Positions 25,935 to 35,732 are shown, counted from the stretch's first letter. The stretch: DNA of 64,000 nt from Nocardia sp. NRRL S-836 (GCF_001279525.1 NZ_LGDY01000080.1:62001-126000); one strand, 5' to 3'. Notes: a model not told the origin generated them from the sequence alone. A program made the numbers and translations.

Positions 25935-26848
25935 GCACCGAGGCACCCCAGGCACCTGTGCAGGACCAGGACGGGATCGGGGACGCCACTCCCCCGCGGC
26001 CCGGCCGCGCACCCGCCGACAACCGGGTGCGCGCCCTGCGGCGCTTCGCCATGTCCATCACGGTGTTCAACATCGCGGGACATCTGGTCCTGGGCTTCGA
26101 ACAGGCGCCGATCGTGCCGGTCGTCGCGGTGCTGGTGAGCTACGCGACCGCGCTGGTGTTCGAGGCACTGGACAGCTGGGCGACCGGGAGGCGGCCCGAC
26201 TACCGCGACGGCCTGGTCACCTTCCTCCTGCCACCGCACATCACGGCGCTCGCGTGCGCGATGCTGTTGTGGGGCAACGCCTCGATCTGGCCGTACGTGT
26301 TCGCGGTCGTGGTCGCCAACTCCACGAAGTACCTGGTCAGGATCACGGTCCGGGGCAAACGGCGGCACGTGCTCAACCCGTCCAACGCCGGCATCGTCGT
26401 GGTGTTGCTGATCTTCCCCTGGGTCGGCATCGCGCCGCCCTACCACTTCACCAACAACGTGTCCGGAGCGCTGGACTGGATCATCCCGCTCGGCCTGCTC
26501 GGCGCGGGCACCATGCTGAACGCCGGTCTGACCGGGAAGATGCCCCTGGTCCTCGGCTGGGTGGGCGGCTTCGCACTGCAGGCGGTGCTGCGGTGGTCGC
26601 TGCTCGGCCACGCCCTGCCGGGTGCGCTGCTCCCGATGACCGGACTCGCGTTCTTCCTGTTCACCAACTACATGATCACCGATCCGGGGACCACACCGGC
26701 CGGGAAGAAGCGGCAGGTGGTGTTCGGCGCGACGGCCGCCCTGGTGTACGGGGTCCTGGTGGTCTCGGGTGTCTCGTTCGGGCTGTTCTTCGCGCTCGCG
26801 ATCACCTGCGTGCTGCGCGGCGCCGTCCTGCTGGTGCGGCGGCCGTGA
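25931..26848 (+). CDS. unbU: Enediyne biosynthesis protein UnbU (RnfD/NqrB-like membrane protein)
   Basis: 305 aa starting at ATG 25931 inside the unbV stop. After a polar N-terminus of about 38 residues there are about eight hydrophobic segments, including IVPVVAVLVSYATALVFEAL and LIFPWVGIAPPYHFTNNV. The layout and the FLFTNYMITDPGTTPAGKKR stretch resemble the flavin-bearing membrane subunits RnfD and NqrB of electron-transfer complexes. UnbU is known as a conserved enediyne-cassette membrane protein. A redox or electron-transfer role across the membrane is an attractive inference, given the neighbouring cytochrome c genes. Its TGA overlaps the pksE ATG. Confidence 0.87.
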   Translation: MSTEAPQAPVQDQDGIGDATPPRPGRAPADNRVRALRRFAMSITVFNIAGHLVLGFEQAPIVPVVAVLVSYATALVFEALDSWATGRRPDYRDGLVTFLLPPHITALACAMLLWGNASIWPYVFAVVVANSTKYLVRITVRGKRRHVLNPSNAGIVVVLLIFPWVGIAPPYHFTNNVSGALDWIIPLGLLGAGTMLNAGLTGKMPLVLGWVGGFALQAVLRWSLLGHALPGALLPMTGLAFFLFTNYMITDPGTTPAGKKRQVVFGATAALVYGVLVVSGVSFGLFFALAITCVLRGAVLLVRRP

Positions 26849-29800
26849 TGGAACCGGTCGCGATCGTCGGGATCGGCTGCAGGTTCCCCGACGCGCTCGA
26901 CCCGGCCGAGCTGTGGCACACCGTGCTGCACCAGCGCCGTGCCTTCCGCAGGGTGCCGCCGACCCGGCTCGCACCGGACTACGTCGGCACGCCCGCTGAT
27001 CCCGACCTCACCTACGTCACGCACGCGGGACTGCTCAACGGCTGGACGTTCGACCGGGAGGCGTTCCGGGTGCCGGGCAGGCTCTTCCGCGCCGCGGACC
27101 CGACGCACTGGCTCGCGCTCGACACCGCCGCGGCCGCTCTCACCGACGCCGGCTTCCCCGGCGGTGAGGGCCTCGGCCGCGACCGCTGCGGTGTGATCAT
27201 CGGCAACTCGCTCACCGGCGAGCACAGCCGCGCCGCGACGTTGCGGTTGCGGCTGCCGTTCCTGCGACGGGTGGCGAGCGAGGCGCTCGCGGGTGCCGGG
27301 GTCGACACCGACACCGCGCGGCAGGTCGTGGAGCGGTTCGCGGAACTGGTGCGCAGCCCGTTCCCGGAGCCCGACGACGAGACGCTGGCGGGCGCGCTCG
27401 CGAACACGATCGCCGGGCGGATCTGCAACCACTTCGACTTCCACGGCACCGGGTACACGGTGGACGGTGCGTGCGCGTCGAGCCTGCTCGCGCTGGTCAC
27501 CGCGTGCCGTGCGCTGCGCGCGGGCGAGCTCGACGTCGTGCTGGCCGGTGGTGTCGACGTCAGCCTCGACCCGTTCGAGCTGGTGGGGTTCTCACGGCTG
27601 GGCGCGCTCGCGGTGGACCGGATGAGGGTGTACGACGCCAGACCGACCGGGTTCCTCCCCGGCGAGGGCTGTGGCGTCGTCGTGCTGATGCGGGCCTCCG
27701 ACGCCGACCGGCGCGGTCTGCGCGCCTACGCGCACGTGCTCGGCTGGGGCACGTCCAGCGACGGCGCCGGAGGACTGACCCGGCCGGCGGCGTCCGGGCA
27801 GGTGCTCGCACTGCGGCGAGCCCTCGACGTCGCCGGGCGTACCGCACGGGAGCTCGCCCTCGTGGAAGGCCACGGCACCGGGACGGCGGTCGGTGACCGG
27901 GTCGAGCTCGAGGTGCTGCACACCGTGCTCGACGGCCTGGACCGCCCTGCCGCCCTCGGCAGCGTGAAGGCCAACCTCGGGCACACCAAAGCCGCAGCGG
28001 GCGTGGCGGGGACCATCAAGGCCGCGCTCGCCGCGCACCACGGGACCCTGCCGCCGACGACCGGCTGCGAGCAACCGCACGAGCTCCTGGCACGGGAGGG
28101 TGCACCGGTCCGCACGCTCCGGCGCCCGGAACCGTGGCCCGCCGACCGGCCGCTGGCCGGCGTGTCGTCGATGGGGTTCGGTGGCATCAACGCGCATCTG
28201 ACGCTGTCCCGGTGCGTGGACCGGGTCGTCGAGCCGTTGCCCGCGCCGCTGACACCTCCGCGGTGCGCGATCCTGTTGCTTTCCGCGGCCGGTTCAGCCG
28301 AGCTGGCACGTCAGCTCGCCGAGGTCGAGCGGGCCGCGCCGGGGTGGAGCACAGCCGAGATGTTCGACGTCGCCGCCACGGCGCACGGGCGCTTCGACGC
28401 GTCCGCCCCGGTGCGCACGGCGCTCGTCGCCGAGCGGCCGGACCAGCTCCGGGACGCCGCGGCCACCGCCGTGCACACCCTTGGCGGGGCAACGTTCGCC
28501 GTGCGCTCGGACCACGTGGTCGCGACCGGACCCGCAGCCAGGGTCGGACTGCTCTTCCCCGGTCAGGGCTCGCCCGTCCGTGCGTCGCTGAGCTGGTGGG
28601 GTGACCGCGTCACGGTGCCGGCGACCGCCTCGCCAGCCGCGAACGACATCCGCACCGAGGTCGTGCAACCCGCGGTCGTCCGCCAGTCGCTGGCCGGACT
28701 CGCCTGGCTGCGGCTGTTGCGCTGCCAGGCGGTCGCCGCCGCGGGACACAGCCTGGGCGAGATCACCGCACTCGCGTGGGCCGGGGCGATCTCCCCCGCC
28801 ACAGCCCTGCGACTGGCCCGGCGGCGCGGCGAGATCATGGCCAGGTTCGGCCGGCCGGGAACCGGGATGGTGAGCGTGGCCTGCCCGGCTGCGGCGGCAC
28901 GCGAGCTCATCAGCGGTACCGGGCTGGCGATCGCAGGCCACAACGCGACGCACCGGACGACGGTGTCCGGACGGCGGGACGAGCTGCGCGAGCTGATGTC
29001 CCGCTGCCGCGCGAACGGTGTCCACGCGACGGAACTGCCGGTGTCGCACGGGTTTCACAGCGCCGCGATGGCTCCGGCGCGTGATCCGCTGCTGGCCGAG
29101 CTGGCGGGCGTCGAGTTCGGCACGCCGTCCGGCACCGTGTTCTCGACGGTCACGGGCACCGAGCTCGATCCCGGCACGGAGCTGCGCAGCCACCTGGCCG
29201 ACCAGCTGACCGGGCCGGTGCTGTTCACGGAAGCCCTGGCCGCGCTGAGCGCACGGTGCGACCTGCTGGTGGAGGTCGGGCCGGGCGACGTCCTCACGCG
29301 GCTGGCGGGCGACCTGCCCGCCGTGAGCCTCGACTGCGGCGGCGACGCACGACGGGACGCCCTCTGCGCCGCGGCACTCGCCGTCGCACGGGCCGCCGAC
29401 CTCAGCCCGTGGTTCGCGGGGTCCGGGCACCGGCCGCGCCAGGTGACGACCCCGCTGGTCCTGCTCACCAACCCGTGCGAGGTGCCCGCGGCCGTCGAAC
29501 CGCCTGCGGCGCCACGGCCCGCGAAGCCCACCGACGACCCGGTGCAGCTGCTGCGCGACCACCTCAGCCGCCGGTTGGAGCTGCCGGTCGAGACGATCAC
29601 GGCACGCACGTCGCTGCTCACCGACCTGCACCTGAACTCGTTGCAGGTGGTCCAGCTCTTCGCGGAGGTGGCGGCCGAGCTCGGCAGGTCCGCACCCGAG
29701 CCGGTGCCGGTGGACGCGACGGTGGGCGAGGCGGCCGAGGTGCTGGCCGCGTCGCCCGTCCACGACGGACGCACCGGGGAGGACGGCGTCCGGCCGTGGG

Positions 29801-32037
29801 TGCGACTGTTCTGCCACGACTGGGAACCACACCGCGCCGACCGCCACGGGTCACCGGACTGGCGGGTCCACGCACCCGCGGGCAGCTGGCCGCACCGGCT
29901 GACGAGCACGAAGCCCGGCACGGACGGGCTGCTCGGCTACCTGCCTCCGGCGGCCGGCGTTGCCGACGTGGCGGGCCTGGTCGAGGCCATCGCCGGGCAG
30001 CGTCCCGCCCGGCTGCTCCTGCTGCACCACGGTCACCCCGCTGCCCTCGCCGTGGCTCGGTCCGTGGCCGCGGCACGACGGGACTGCGCCACCACCGTCG
30101 TCGAGCTCGCGGAGGGAGCGGAGTGGTTCGACACCTCGCTCGCCGCCCGCCGCGGCTACCTGGAGCTTCGCAGCGGCGGAACCGAACGCGCGCACCTGCG
30201 CCCGTTGCGCGTGGGCCACGGCGCCGCGCCGGTGCTCGAACCCGGCGACGTGTGCCTGGTGACCGGAGGCGGAGCGGGTATCACCGCGTTGTGCGCCAAG
30301 GATCTCGCCGACCGCTACGGGTGTGTGCCGGTCGTGCTCGGCAGATCCGGCCCCTCCGCCGACGAGCGCTACGTCCGCTGCGACGTGACCGACCCCGCTT
30401 CGGTCACGGCCGCCGTCGCCCAGGCCGCCCGGCTGGGTCCTGTGCGCGGTCTGCTGCACGGCGCCGCGGTCAACGACCCCCGCCCGCTCACCGAGGTCAC
30501 CGCGGCCACGCTGTCCGACACGCTCGCGCCGAAGGTGCTGGGCCTGCGGACGCTCCTCGCGGCCGCGCCGGACCTGGCGCTGGTGGTCGCGTTCGGTTCG
30601 GTCATCGGGGCGTTCGGGCTCGACGGGCAGGCCGAGTACGCCATCGCCAACGACTGGATGCGGGCCGAGACCGAACGCTGGGCGGCGAAACACCCCGGCT
30701 GCCGCACGCACGTGGTGGAGTGGACGGCGTGGGCCGGGCTGGGCATGGCGGCACGGATGGCGTCGCTCGACCGGTTGCGGCGGCTCGGCGTCCGGCCGAT
30801 CGAGCCGGAGGAGGGCGCCGCCGCGCTGATGAGGCTCCTCGACGCACCGGACGCGCCGGTCACCGTGCTGGTGACCGGACGGCTGCCGAAGTCCCCCACC
30901 GTCCGCATCGCCGGTCCCGACCCGTTGCCGTTGCGGTACTGCGAGAACGTCCGCACCTTCACGCCGGGGGTCGAGATCGTCACCGAGGCGACGCTGACGA
31001 CCGGCTCCGACCCGCACCTGGCCGACCACGTCATCGACGGCACGCCGGTGCTGCCCGCCGTGCTTGGCGCCGAGGCCGCGGCACAGGTGGTCGCCACCAT
31101 GTCGGGGCACCGCGGCACCTGGGCCTTCACCGGCGTCGCGTTGCGGACACCCGTCACCGTGCCGCCCCGCACCAGCCGCACGATCCGCGTCGCCGCGCTG
31201 TCCGACGGCGACGGCGCCGACGTGCGGCTCACCGACGACCTGGACGGGTTCCGCACCGAGCGGATGCGGATGCGCGTCGAGCCGGCCGGTCCCGCGCCCG
31301 CCGGCCGATCGCTGCCGGTGCCGGAGGTCGGCGGTTCTCCCAGCGAGCTGTACGGGCCGACGATGTTCCACGGCGGTCGGTTCCGCCGGGTGCTCGGGTA
31401 CGAGCTGCTGACCGCGTTCCGGGTACGTGCCTGGGTCGAGGCCCGTGACGACGAGAAGTGGTTCGGCGACTTCCACCCCGGCGACCTCCTGCTCGGCGAC
31501 GCAGGCGCGCACGACGCAGCGATCCACGCACTGCTGCCCTGCGTGCCGCACCGCCGTGCGCTGCCGACCGGGATCGACCGGTTGACGGTGTGGCGACGCC
31601 CTCACGGGCTGGTGCACGTGACCGCCGAGGAACGCGCGCACACGGCGGACGACTTCGTCTTCGACGTCGAGGTCCGGGACCGTGAGGGCTGCGCGGTGTC
31701 CCGCTGGGAGGGTCTGCGGCTGCGCGCCACCTCACCACGACAGAGCGGCAGCCTGCCGCTGAGCCTGCTCGGGCCGTATCTCAGCCGCCGCCTTGTCGAA
31801 TGCGGGGTCGCCGACCGCCTTGAGCTCGTGGTGCGCCGCGGAGCCGGTGCCGAGCTGCTGGTCGACCGGCTGGGCGAGGGCGACGACGTCACGATCAGCG
31901 CTAGCGTGGAACCCGCCGGTGGGCGTCCCATGTGGACGGTCACGCAGGCGGCCGGTGCGTACCTCGTCAACGCCAGGGTGCCGACCGACGGCGGTGTGGT
32001 GACCGTGACGGCGACAGCGGGAACGGCGAGCGGATGA
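26848..32037 (+). CDS. pksE: Enediyne iterative polyketide synthase PksE, KS-AT-ACP-KR-DH, without the C-terminal PPTase domain
   Basis: 1729 aa from ATG 26848, coupled to unbU by TGATG. Domains in order: KS with Cys209 (DGACASSLLAL), EGHGTGT and SVKANLGHTKAAAG; AT with Ser635 (AGHSLGEITAL); the enediyne-type ACP with Ser931 (LLTDLHLNSLQVVQ); KR with LVTGGGAGI near 1138; DH with His1394 (DHVIDGTPVLP). This order and the ACP motif are diagnostic of enediyne PKSs, which build the polyene precursor of the warhead iteratively. Such proteins are usually about 1900-1950 aa with a C-terminal phosphopantetheinyl transferase. Here the protein stops near where that domain should begin, and the next gene overlaps the stop, so ACP activation would need another PPTase. 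Confidence 0.92.
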   Translation: MEPVAIVGIGCRFPDALDPAELWHTVLHQRRAFRRVPPTRLAPDYVGTPADPDLTYVTHAGLLNGWTFDREAFRVPGRLFRAADPTHWLALDTAAAALTDAGFPGGEGLGRDRCGVIIGNSLTGEHSRAATLRLRLPFLRRVASEALAGAGVDTDTARQVVERFAELVRSPFPEPDDETLAGALANTIAGRICNHFDFHGTGYTVDGACASSLLALVTACRALRAGELDVVLAGGVDVSLDPFELVGFSRLGALAVDRMRVYDARPTGFLPGEGCGVVVLMRASDADRRGLRAYAHVLGWGTSSDGAGGLTRPAASGQVLALRRALDVAGRTARELALVEGHGTGTAVGDRVELEVLHTVLDGLDRPAALGSVKANLGHTKAAAGVAGTIKAALAAHHGTLPPTTGCEQPHELLAREGAPVRTLRRPEPWPADRPLAGVSSMGFGGINAHLTLSRCVDRVVEPLPAPLTPPRCAILLLSAAGSAELARQLAEVERAAPGWSTAEMFDVAATAHGRFDASAPVRTALVAERPDQLRDAAATAVHTLGGATFAVRSDHVVATGPAARVGLLFPGQGSPVRASLSWWGDRVTVPATASPAANDIRTEVVQPAVVRQSLAGLAWLRLLRCQAVAAAGHSLGEITALAWAGAISPATALRLARRRGEIMARFGRPGTGMVSVACPAAAARELISGTGLAIAGHNATHRTTVSGRRDELRELMSRCRANGVHATELPVSHGFHSAAMAPARDPLLAELAGVEFGTPSGTVFSTVTGTELDPGTELRSHLADQLTGPVLFTEALAALSARCDLLVEVGPGDVLTRLAGDLPAVSLDCGGDARRDALCAAALAVARAADLSPWFAGSGHRPRQVTTPLVLLTNPCEVPAAVEPPAAPRPAKPTDDPVQLLRDHLSRRLELPVETITARTSLLTDLHLNSLQVVQLFAEVAAELGRSAPEPVPVDATVGEAAEVLAASPVHDGRTGEDGVRPWVRLFCHDWEPHRADRHGSPDWRVHAPAGSWPHRLTSTKPGTDGLLGYLPPAAGVADVAGLVEAIAGQRPARLLLLHHGHPAALAVARSVAAARRDCATTVVELAEGAEWFDTSLAARRGYLELRSGGTERAHLRPLRVGHGAAPVLEPGDVCLVTGGGAGITALCAKDLADRYGCVPVVLGRSGPSADERYVRCDVTDPASVTAAVAQAARLGPVRGLLHGAAVNDPRPLTEVTAATLSDTLAPKVLGLRTLLAAAPDLALVVAFGSVIGAFGLDGQAEYAIANDWMRAETERWAAKHPGCRTHVVEWTAWAGLGMAARMASLDRLRRLGVRPIEPEEGAAALMRLLDAPDAPVTVLVTGRLPKSPTVRIAGPDPLPLRYCENVRTFTPGVEIVTEATLTTGSDPHLADHVIDGTPVLPAVLGAEAAAQVVATMSGHRGTWAFTGVALRTPVTVPPRTSRTIRVAALSDGDGADVRLTDDLDGFRTERMRMRVEPAGPAPAGRSLPVPEVGGSPSELYGPTMFHGGRFRRVLGYELLTAFRVRAWVEARDDEKWFGDFHPGDLLLGDAGAHDAAIHALLPCVPHRRALPTGIDRLTVWRRPHGLVHVTAEERAHTADDFVFDVEVRDREGCAVSRWEGLRLRATSPRQSGSLPLSLLGPYLSRRLVECGVADRLELVVRRGAGAELLVDRLGEGDDVTISASVEPAGGRPMWTVTQAAGAYLVNARVPTDGGVVTVTATAGTASG

Positions 32038-32444
32038 GGCTCTACACCTACCGCCACGTCGTCACGTTCGACGAGACCAACGTGGTGGGCAACGTCTACT
32101 TCGCCCACTACGTCCGGTGGCAGGGCCACTGCCGGGAGCTGTTCCTCGCCGAGCGGGCTCCCGGCGTGGTGCGGGCGGTGCGGGCCGGGACGCTCGCGCT
32201 CGTCACCGCGTCGTGCCACATGGACTACCACTCGGAGTGCTTCGCGCTGGACGTGATCGACGTCGAGATGTCGTTGCGGCAGCGGACGGGCAACCGCATC
32301 GGCATGGACTTCGTCTTCCGCCGCGATGCGCGCGAGGTGGCTTCCGGCAGCCAGGTGGTGGCCTGCCTGCGGGTTGTCGACGGCAACGCGGTGCCCGTCC
32401 CGATCCCGGCCGAGCTCAGCGACGCGCTCGACTCCTACGAATAG
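32034..32444 (+). CDS. Enediyne hot-dog thioesterase (TEBC; CalE7/SgcE10 type)
   Basis: 136 aa from ATG 32034, overlapping the pksE stop (ATGA). It shows the family signature VTFDETNVVGNVYFAHYVRW followed by GHCRELFL, an unusually conserved stretch in enediyne thioesterases. These hot-dog proteins release the polyene chain from the PKS ACP. Length is normal for the family (about 130-155 aa). It ends the plus-strand core operon. Its stop lies only 3 bp from the stop of ccmI on the opposite strand, leaving no room for an independent terminator. Confidence 0.93.
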   Translation: MRLYTYRHVVTFDETNVVGNVYFAHYVRWQGHCRELFLAERAPGVVRAVRAGTLALVTASCHMDYHSECFALDVIDVEMSLRQRTGNRIGMDFVFRRDAREVASGSQVVACLRVVDGNAVPVPIPAELSDALDSYE

Positions 32445-32447
32445 CCG

Positions 32448-33008
32448 TCAGCGGGCCAGGTCGAGCAGCTTCTGCGCGTCGGCCCGGTAGTGTCCCTGTG
32501 TGGCACGCGCGAGGTAGTCCCGCAGGACACCGCGCCCTTCCTCGGCCCGCTTCGGGTCCGCCGCGAGGATCGCGCCGCGGAAGTACACGGCGTCGAGGCG
32601 GGACGGGTCCAGCCGCAGCGCCTCCTCGACCGACCAGAGGCCGTCCTCCGACCGCCCGGCGAGGTGCAGCAGGTAGCCCATCGCCGCATAGGCCTCGGCG
32701 TTGCGGTTGTCCAGCTGCAGCACGGCGACGTACTGGTCGATCGCCTGCTCGGCGAGGCCCTGCGCGGTGTAGGTCCGGGCGAGCTCCAGCCGTGACCCCA
32801 CGTCGTTCGCCCTGTCGACGGCAGGCGGGGCGGGTGTCTCCTCCGGCCGCGACGGCGCGTTCAGCAGCACGGCCGGAGCCAGCGCCGCCACCACCGCCGC
32901 CGCGACGAGCCACCGGCGGTCCGGTCGTTTGCGCGCGAGCGGGCCGAGCACCAGCGCCAGCACCGCCCAGAGCAGCACGAACGTGCCGGCGACCACCCAC
33001 CAGTTCAC
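32448..33008 (-). CDS. ccmI: Cytochrome c maturation protein CcmI/CycH-like, TPR domain
   Basis: 186 aa from GTG 33008, overlapping the ccmH stop (GTGA). An N-terminal pair of membrane helices (WWVVAGTFVLLWAVLALVLG and WLVAAAVVAALAPAVLL) is followed by a TPR region: LARTYTAQGLAEQAIDQYV, AMGYLLHLAGRSEDGLWSV and YFRGAILAADPKRAEEG. This matches the C-terminal TPR half of CcmI, which holds apocytochrome c for haem attachment. It is shorter than proteobacterial CcmI but has the expected place after ccmH as last gene of the operon. The alternative is a generic TPR lipoprotein-like partner. Confidence 0.75.
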   Translation of the reverse strand: MNWWVVAGTFVLLWAVLALVLGPLARKRPDRRWLVAAAVVAALAPAVLLNAPSRPEETPAPPAVDRANDVGSRLELARTYTAQGLAEQAIDQYVAVLQLDNRNAEAYAAMGYLLHLAGRSEDGLWSVEEALRLDPSRLDAVYFRGAILAADPKRAEEGRGVLRDYLARATQGHYRADAQKLLDLAR

Positions 33009-33385
33009 CGCTTCTCCCTCCCCCGCAACGCCACTGCCGCCGCGACGCTCCCGCCGGCGAGCACCACCACCGGCAGGAGCCACGGCAGCCAGCCCGCGCC
33101 CCGCTTCGGCGGGCTGAGCAGGATCCACTCGCCGTACGCCGCCACGAGCTCCGCCCGCACCTCGTCCTCCGACCGGCCCTCGCGCAGCCGGGCGAGCACC
33201 TTCGCGTTGATCTCCCGCGCGAGCGGCGTCGGCGAGTCGGCCACCGAGATGCCCTGGCACGTCGGGCACCGCAGCTCCGCCGACAGCCGGCCGGCCCGCT
33301 CCTCCACGCTCGCCTCGCCGATGCCCAGCGAGATCACCGCGAGGAACGCGAGCACCGCGACGGCCAGCAGGACGAGTGACCTCAT
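33005..33385 (-). CDS. ccmH: Cytochrome c maturation thiol protein CcmH
   Basis: 126 aa from ATG 33385, overlapping the ccmG stop (ATGA). A signal anchor (residues 1-22) is followed by the signature LRCPTCQG with redox-active C40 and C43, then LAREINAKVLARLREGRSED, a typical three-helix CcmH domain ending AAYGEWILLSPP, and a C-terminal membrane helix. CcmH reduces the apocytochrome CxxCH thiols on the outer side of the membrane before haem ligation. All landmark residues are intact. Confidence 0.92.
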   Translation of the reverse strand: MRSLVLLAVAVLAFLAVISLGIGEASVEERAGRLSAELRCPTCQGISVADSPTPLAREINAKVLARLREGRSEDEVRAELVAAYGEWILLSPPKRGAGWLPWLLPVVVLAGGSVAAAVALRGREKR

Positions 33386-33894
33386 GTCGTCAGCCGCCCC
33401 AGATCCGCGGCCAGGGCGCTTTCGCTGAGGGGTCCGGTGTAGACGGCCGCGACGACGCCGTCCCGGTCGAGCAGGAACGTCTGCGGCAGGCCGCGCACCC
33501 CGTAGGCGATCGCGGCCGCCGACCTCTCGTCGACGCCGATCGGCCACCGCGCGCCCACGTCGTCGACGAACCGCCGCGCCGTGTCCGGCGAGTCCTGGAA
33601 CACGACGCCGACCACGACGACGTCGTCACGTCCGGCGTGGCGGCCCAGCACGGAGAACTCGTCCCGGCACGGTCCGCACCAGGACGACCAGAAGTTGAGG
33701 ACCACGGGTTTGCCGCGCCAGTCGGCCGAGCTCACCTGCCCCTGCCCGTCGAGCCGGGGCAGCGCGAGTGCGGGCGCCTGCTTGCCCACGACGGGGAGCG
33801 CACCCGGCGCGGAGTCGCGCACCACGGCCGCGACCAGCAGTCCCAGCACGAGCGCGACCGCCGTGCCGACAGCCACGAGGTGCCACCGCCTCAT
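33382..33894 (-). CDS. ccmG: Cytochrome c maturation thioredoxin CcmG (DsbE/ResA-like)
   Basis: 170 aa from ATG 33894, overlapping the ccmF stop (ATGA). An N-terminal membrane anchor (about 5-26) precedes a thioredoxin fold with the active site WCGPC (W72-C76) in VVLNFWSSWCGPCRDEF, and the cis-Pro loop GVRGLPQTFLLDRDG. CcmG passes reducing power to CcmH or to apocytochrome c. A DsbD/CcdA-type electron donor is not in the window. Confidence 0.9.
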   Translation of the reverse strand: MRRWHLVAVGTAVALVLGLLVAAVVRDSAPGALPVVGKQAPALALPRLDGQGQVSSADWRGKPVVLNFWSSWCGPCRDEFSVLGRHAGRDDVVVVGVVFQDSPDTARRFVDDVGARWPIGVDERSAAAIAYGVRGLPQTFLLDRDGVVAAVYTGPLSESALAADLGRLTT

Positions 33895-35732
33895 CGCACA
33901 GCCTCCCTCGTCCGCACCCGGCGCCGCGGCAGGAACGTCGCGGCCCCGCCCACCACGGTGATCAGCCCGCCGAGCCACATCACCGACATGCCGGGGGTGT
34001 CGTAGAGCCGGACGGTGACCACGTCCTCCGGTCTGCTCACCGACAGCAGGGCGACGTAGGTGTCGCTCCACCACCCCCTGTCGATGTCGGGAACACCGGT
34101 CGGGTCCGTGCTGCCCCGGAACGTCAGCAGCCTGGGCGCCAGCGACCGGCCGCCGACGTCGAGCTGCGCCGTCAGCGTCGACGCGCCCGCGTCGACGCGC
34201 GTCAGCCGCACCGTCGTGCCCAGCGCGGAAGCCTCGGCACCCGGCCGCAGCACCACATCCGCGTGCTGCTCGTAGCCGGACGAGAGCGCGGCACCGCAGG
34301 CCAGCAGTGCCACGCCCAGGTGGGCGATGCGGCCACCCGCGGACTGACGCACCCACGTCACCGCACCGAGGTTCACGAACGCCACGAACGCCGCCACGGT
34401 CACCGCCACCACCGTGACCCAGTCGCCCCCGCCCGCCACGGCGGCGGCGATCCCGACCACCAGCGCGGCCGTGAGTGGTGGCGCGAGCCGGCGCAGGACA
34501 CCGGCCACCGAGTCGGCCCGCCACCGGGTGAGCGGCCCGACACCGGCGAGCACCAGCACGGCCAGCAGCAACGGCACGCTCGTCCGCGCGTAGAACGGCT
34601 TGCCGACCGCGACGTCCCCGCTGCCGGCCAGCTGCGCCACGAGCGGGTACAACGTTCCGACGAGCACGCTCGCGGCCAGCGTCGCCAGCAGCACGCTGCC
34701 CAGCGTCACCGCGCTCTCCCGCGAGCACGCCGCGGGCGTGGCACCGGCCGGCCGCAACAGCGGTGACCGCGCCATCAGCAGCCCGAATCCCAGCGCCACC
34801 ACCGCGATGAGCAACCCCAGGTAGACCGGGCCGACCGCGGACGAGGCGAAGGAGTGCACCGACGTGAGGAGACTGCCCCTGGTCAGGAACGTGCCGAGCA
34901 CGGACAGTGCGAACGTGATGATCACCAGGGCCGGGTTCCACGCCCGCAGGAGTCCCCTGCGCTGCTGCACGAGCGACGTGTGCAGGTAGGCGGTCGCGGT
35001 GAGCCACGGCAGCAGCGCGGCGTTCTCCACCGGGTCCCACGCCCAGTACCCGCCCCAGCCGAGCACCGCGTACGCCCAGGCCGCGCCCAGCACCAGCCCG
35101 GCGGTGAGGAAGCACCAGGCGACGGTCATCCACCGGCGAGCGGCCGGCACCCAGCCGTCGTCCTCGGGGCTGCGCACGAGTGCCACCAGCGTGACGGCGA
35201 ACGGCACGGTCAGCGCGATCAGTCCGCAGTAGATGATCGGGGGGTGGATCGCCATGAGGACGTTGGTGCGCAGCAGCGGTTGCGCGCCATCGCCGTCGGC
35301 GGGGACGGTGTGGCTCGCCGCGAACGGGTCGGCGATCAGCGCGATCACCAGGTAGCAGGCCTGGACCGCGCCCAGCACCGTCAGCACGCCCGGCCGGCAC
35401 CTGCGTGCGGCGATCACCGCGAACGCCGCGAGGACCAGGTTCCACAGCAGCAGCGAACCCTCGTCACCCGCCCACAGCGCGAGCGCCCGGTACCCCGGCG
35501 GCGTACCCCGGTCGGAGTTGCCGACGACGTAGCGCAACGTGAAGTCGTTGCCCAGCAGGGCGACCAGCAGCGCCAGGTTCGCGGCGGCCACGGCCAGCAG
35601 CACGGCGACCGGTGCGTTGCGGGAGCTCGCGAGCAGCCTCGGCCGGCCCTGGTGCGCCGACCACCCGGTCACCACGGTCCACGCCGCGGCCACCAGCGCC
35701 ACGACGAGCGCGAGCCGCCCGAACGCGCTCAT
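33891..35732 (-). CDS. ccmF: Cytochrome c haem lyase subunit CcmF
   Basis: 613 aa from ATG 35732, overlapping the ccmE stop (ATGA). A multi-spanning membrane protein with the haem-binding WWD motif GWGGYWAWDPVENAALLPWL near residues 225-244, conserved His in NVLMAIHPPIIYCG, and VLGTFLTRGSLLTSVHSFA after it. A long C-terminal soluble loop ends GMSVMWLGGLITVVGGAATF. CcmF is the core of the System I synthetase that attaches haem from CcmE to CxxCH. Length agrees with the family (about 600-660 aa). Confidence 0.93.
   Translation of the reverse strand: MSAFGRLALVVALVAAAWTVVTGWSAHQGRPRLLASSRNAPVAVLLAVAAANLALLVALLGNDFTLRYVVGNSDRGTPPGYRALALWAGDEGSLLLWNLVLAAFAVIAARRCRPGVLTVLGAVQACYLVIALIADPFAASHTVPADGDGAQPLLRTNVLMAIHPPIIYCGLIALTVPFAVTLVALVRSPEDDGWVPAARRWMTVAWCFLTAGLVLGAAWAYAVLGWGGYWAWDPVENAALLPWLTATAYLHTSLVQQRRGLLRAWNPALVIITFALSVLGTFLTRGSLLTSVHSFASSAVGPVYLGLLIAVVALGFGLLMARSPLLRPAGATPAACSRESAVTLGSVLLATLAASVLVGTLYPLVAQLAGSGDVAVGKPFYARTSVPLLLAVLVLAGVGPLTRWRADSVAGVLRRLAPPLTAALVVGIAAAVAGGGDWVTVVAVTVAAFVAFVNLGAVTWVRQSAGGRIAHLGVALLACGAALSSGYEQHADVVLRPGAEASALGTTVRLTRVDAGASTLTAQLDVGGRSLAPRLLTFRGSTDPTGVPDIDRGWWSDTYVALLSVSRPEDVVTVRLYDTPGMSVMWLGGLITVVGGAATFLPRRRVRTREAVR

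Noticed and set aside
26254..26847. Extension of the PksE frame 198 codons upstream
   Set aside because: This stretch is the out-of-frame shadow of unbU. The true start is ATG 26848, coupled to the unbU stop and followed directly by EPVAIVGIGCRFPD of the KS.
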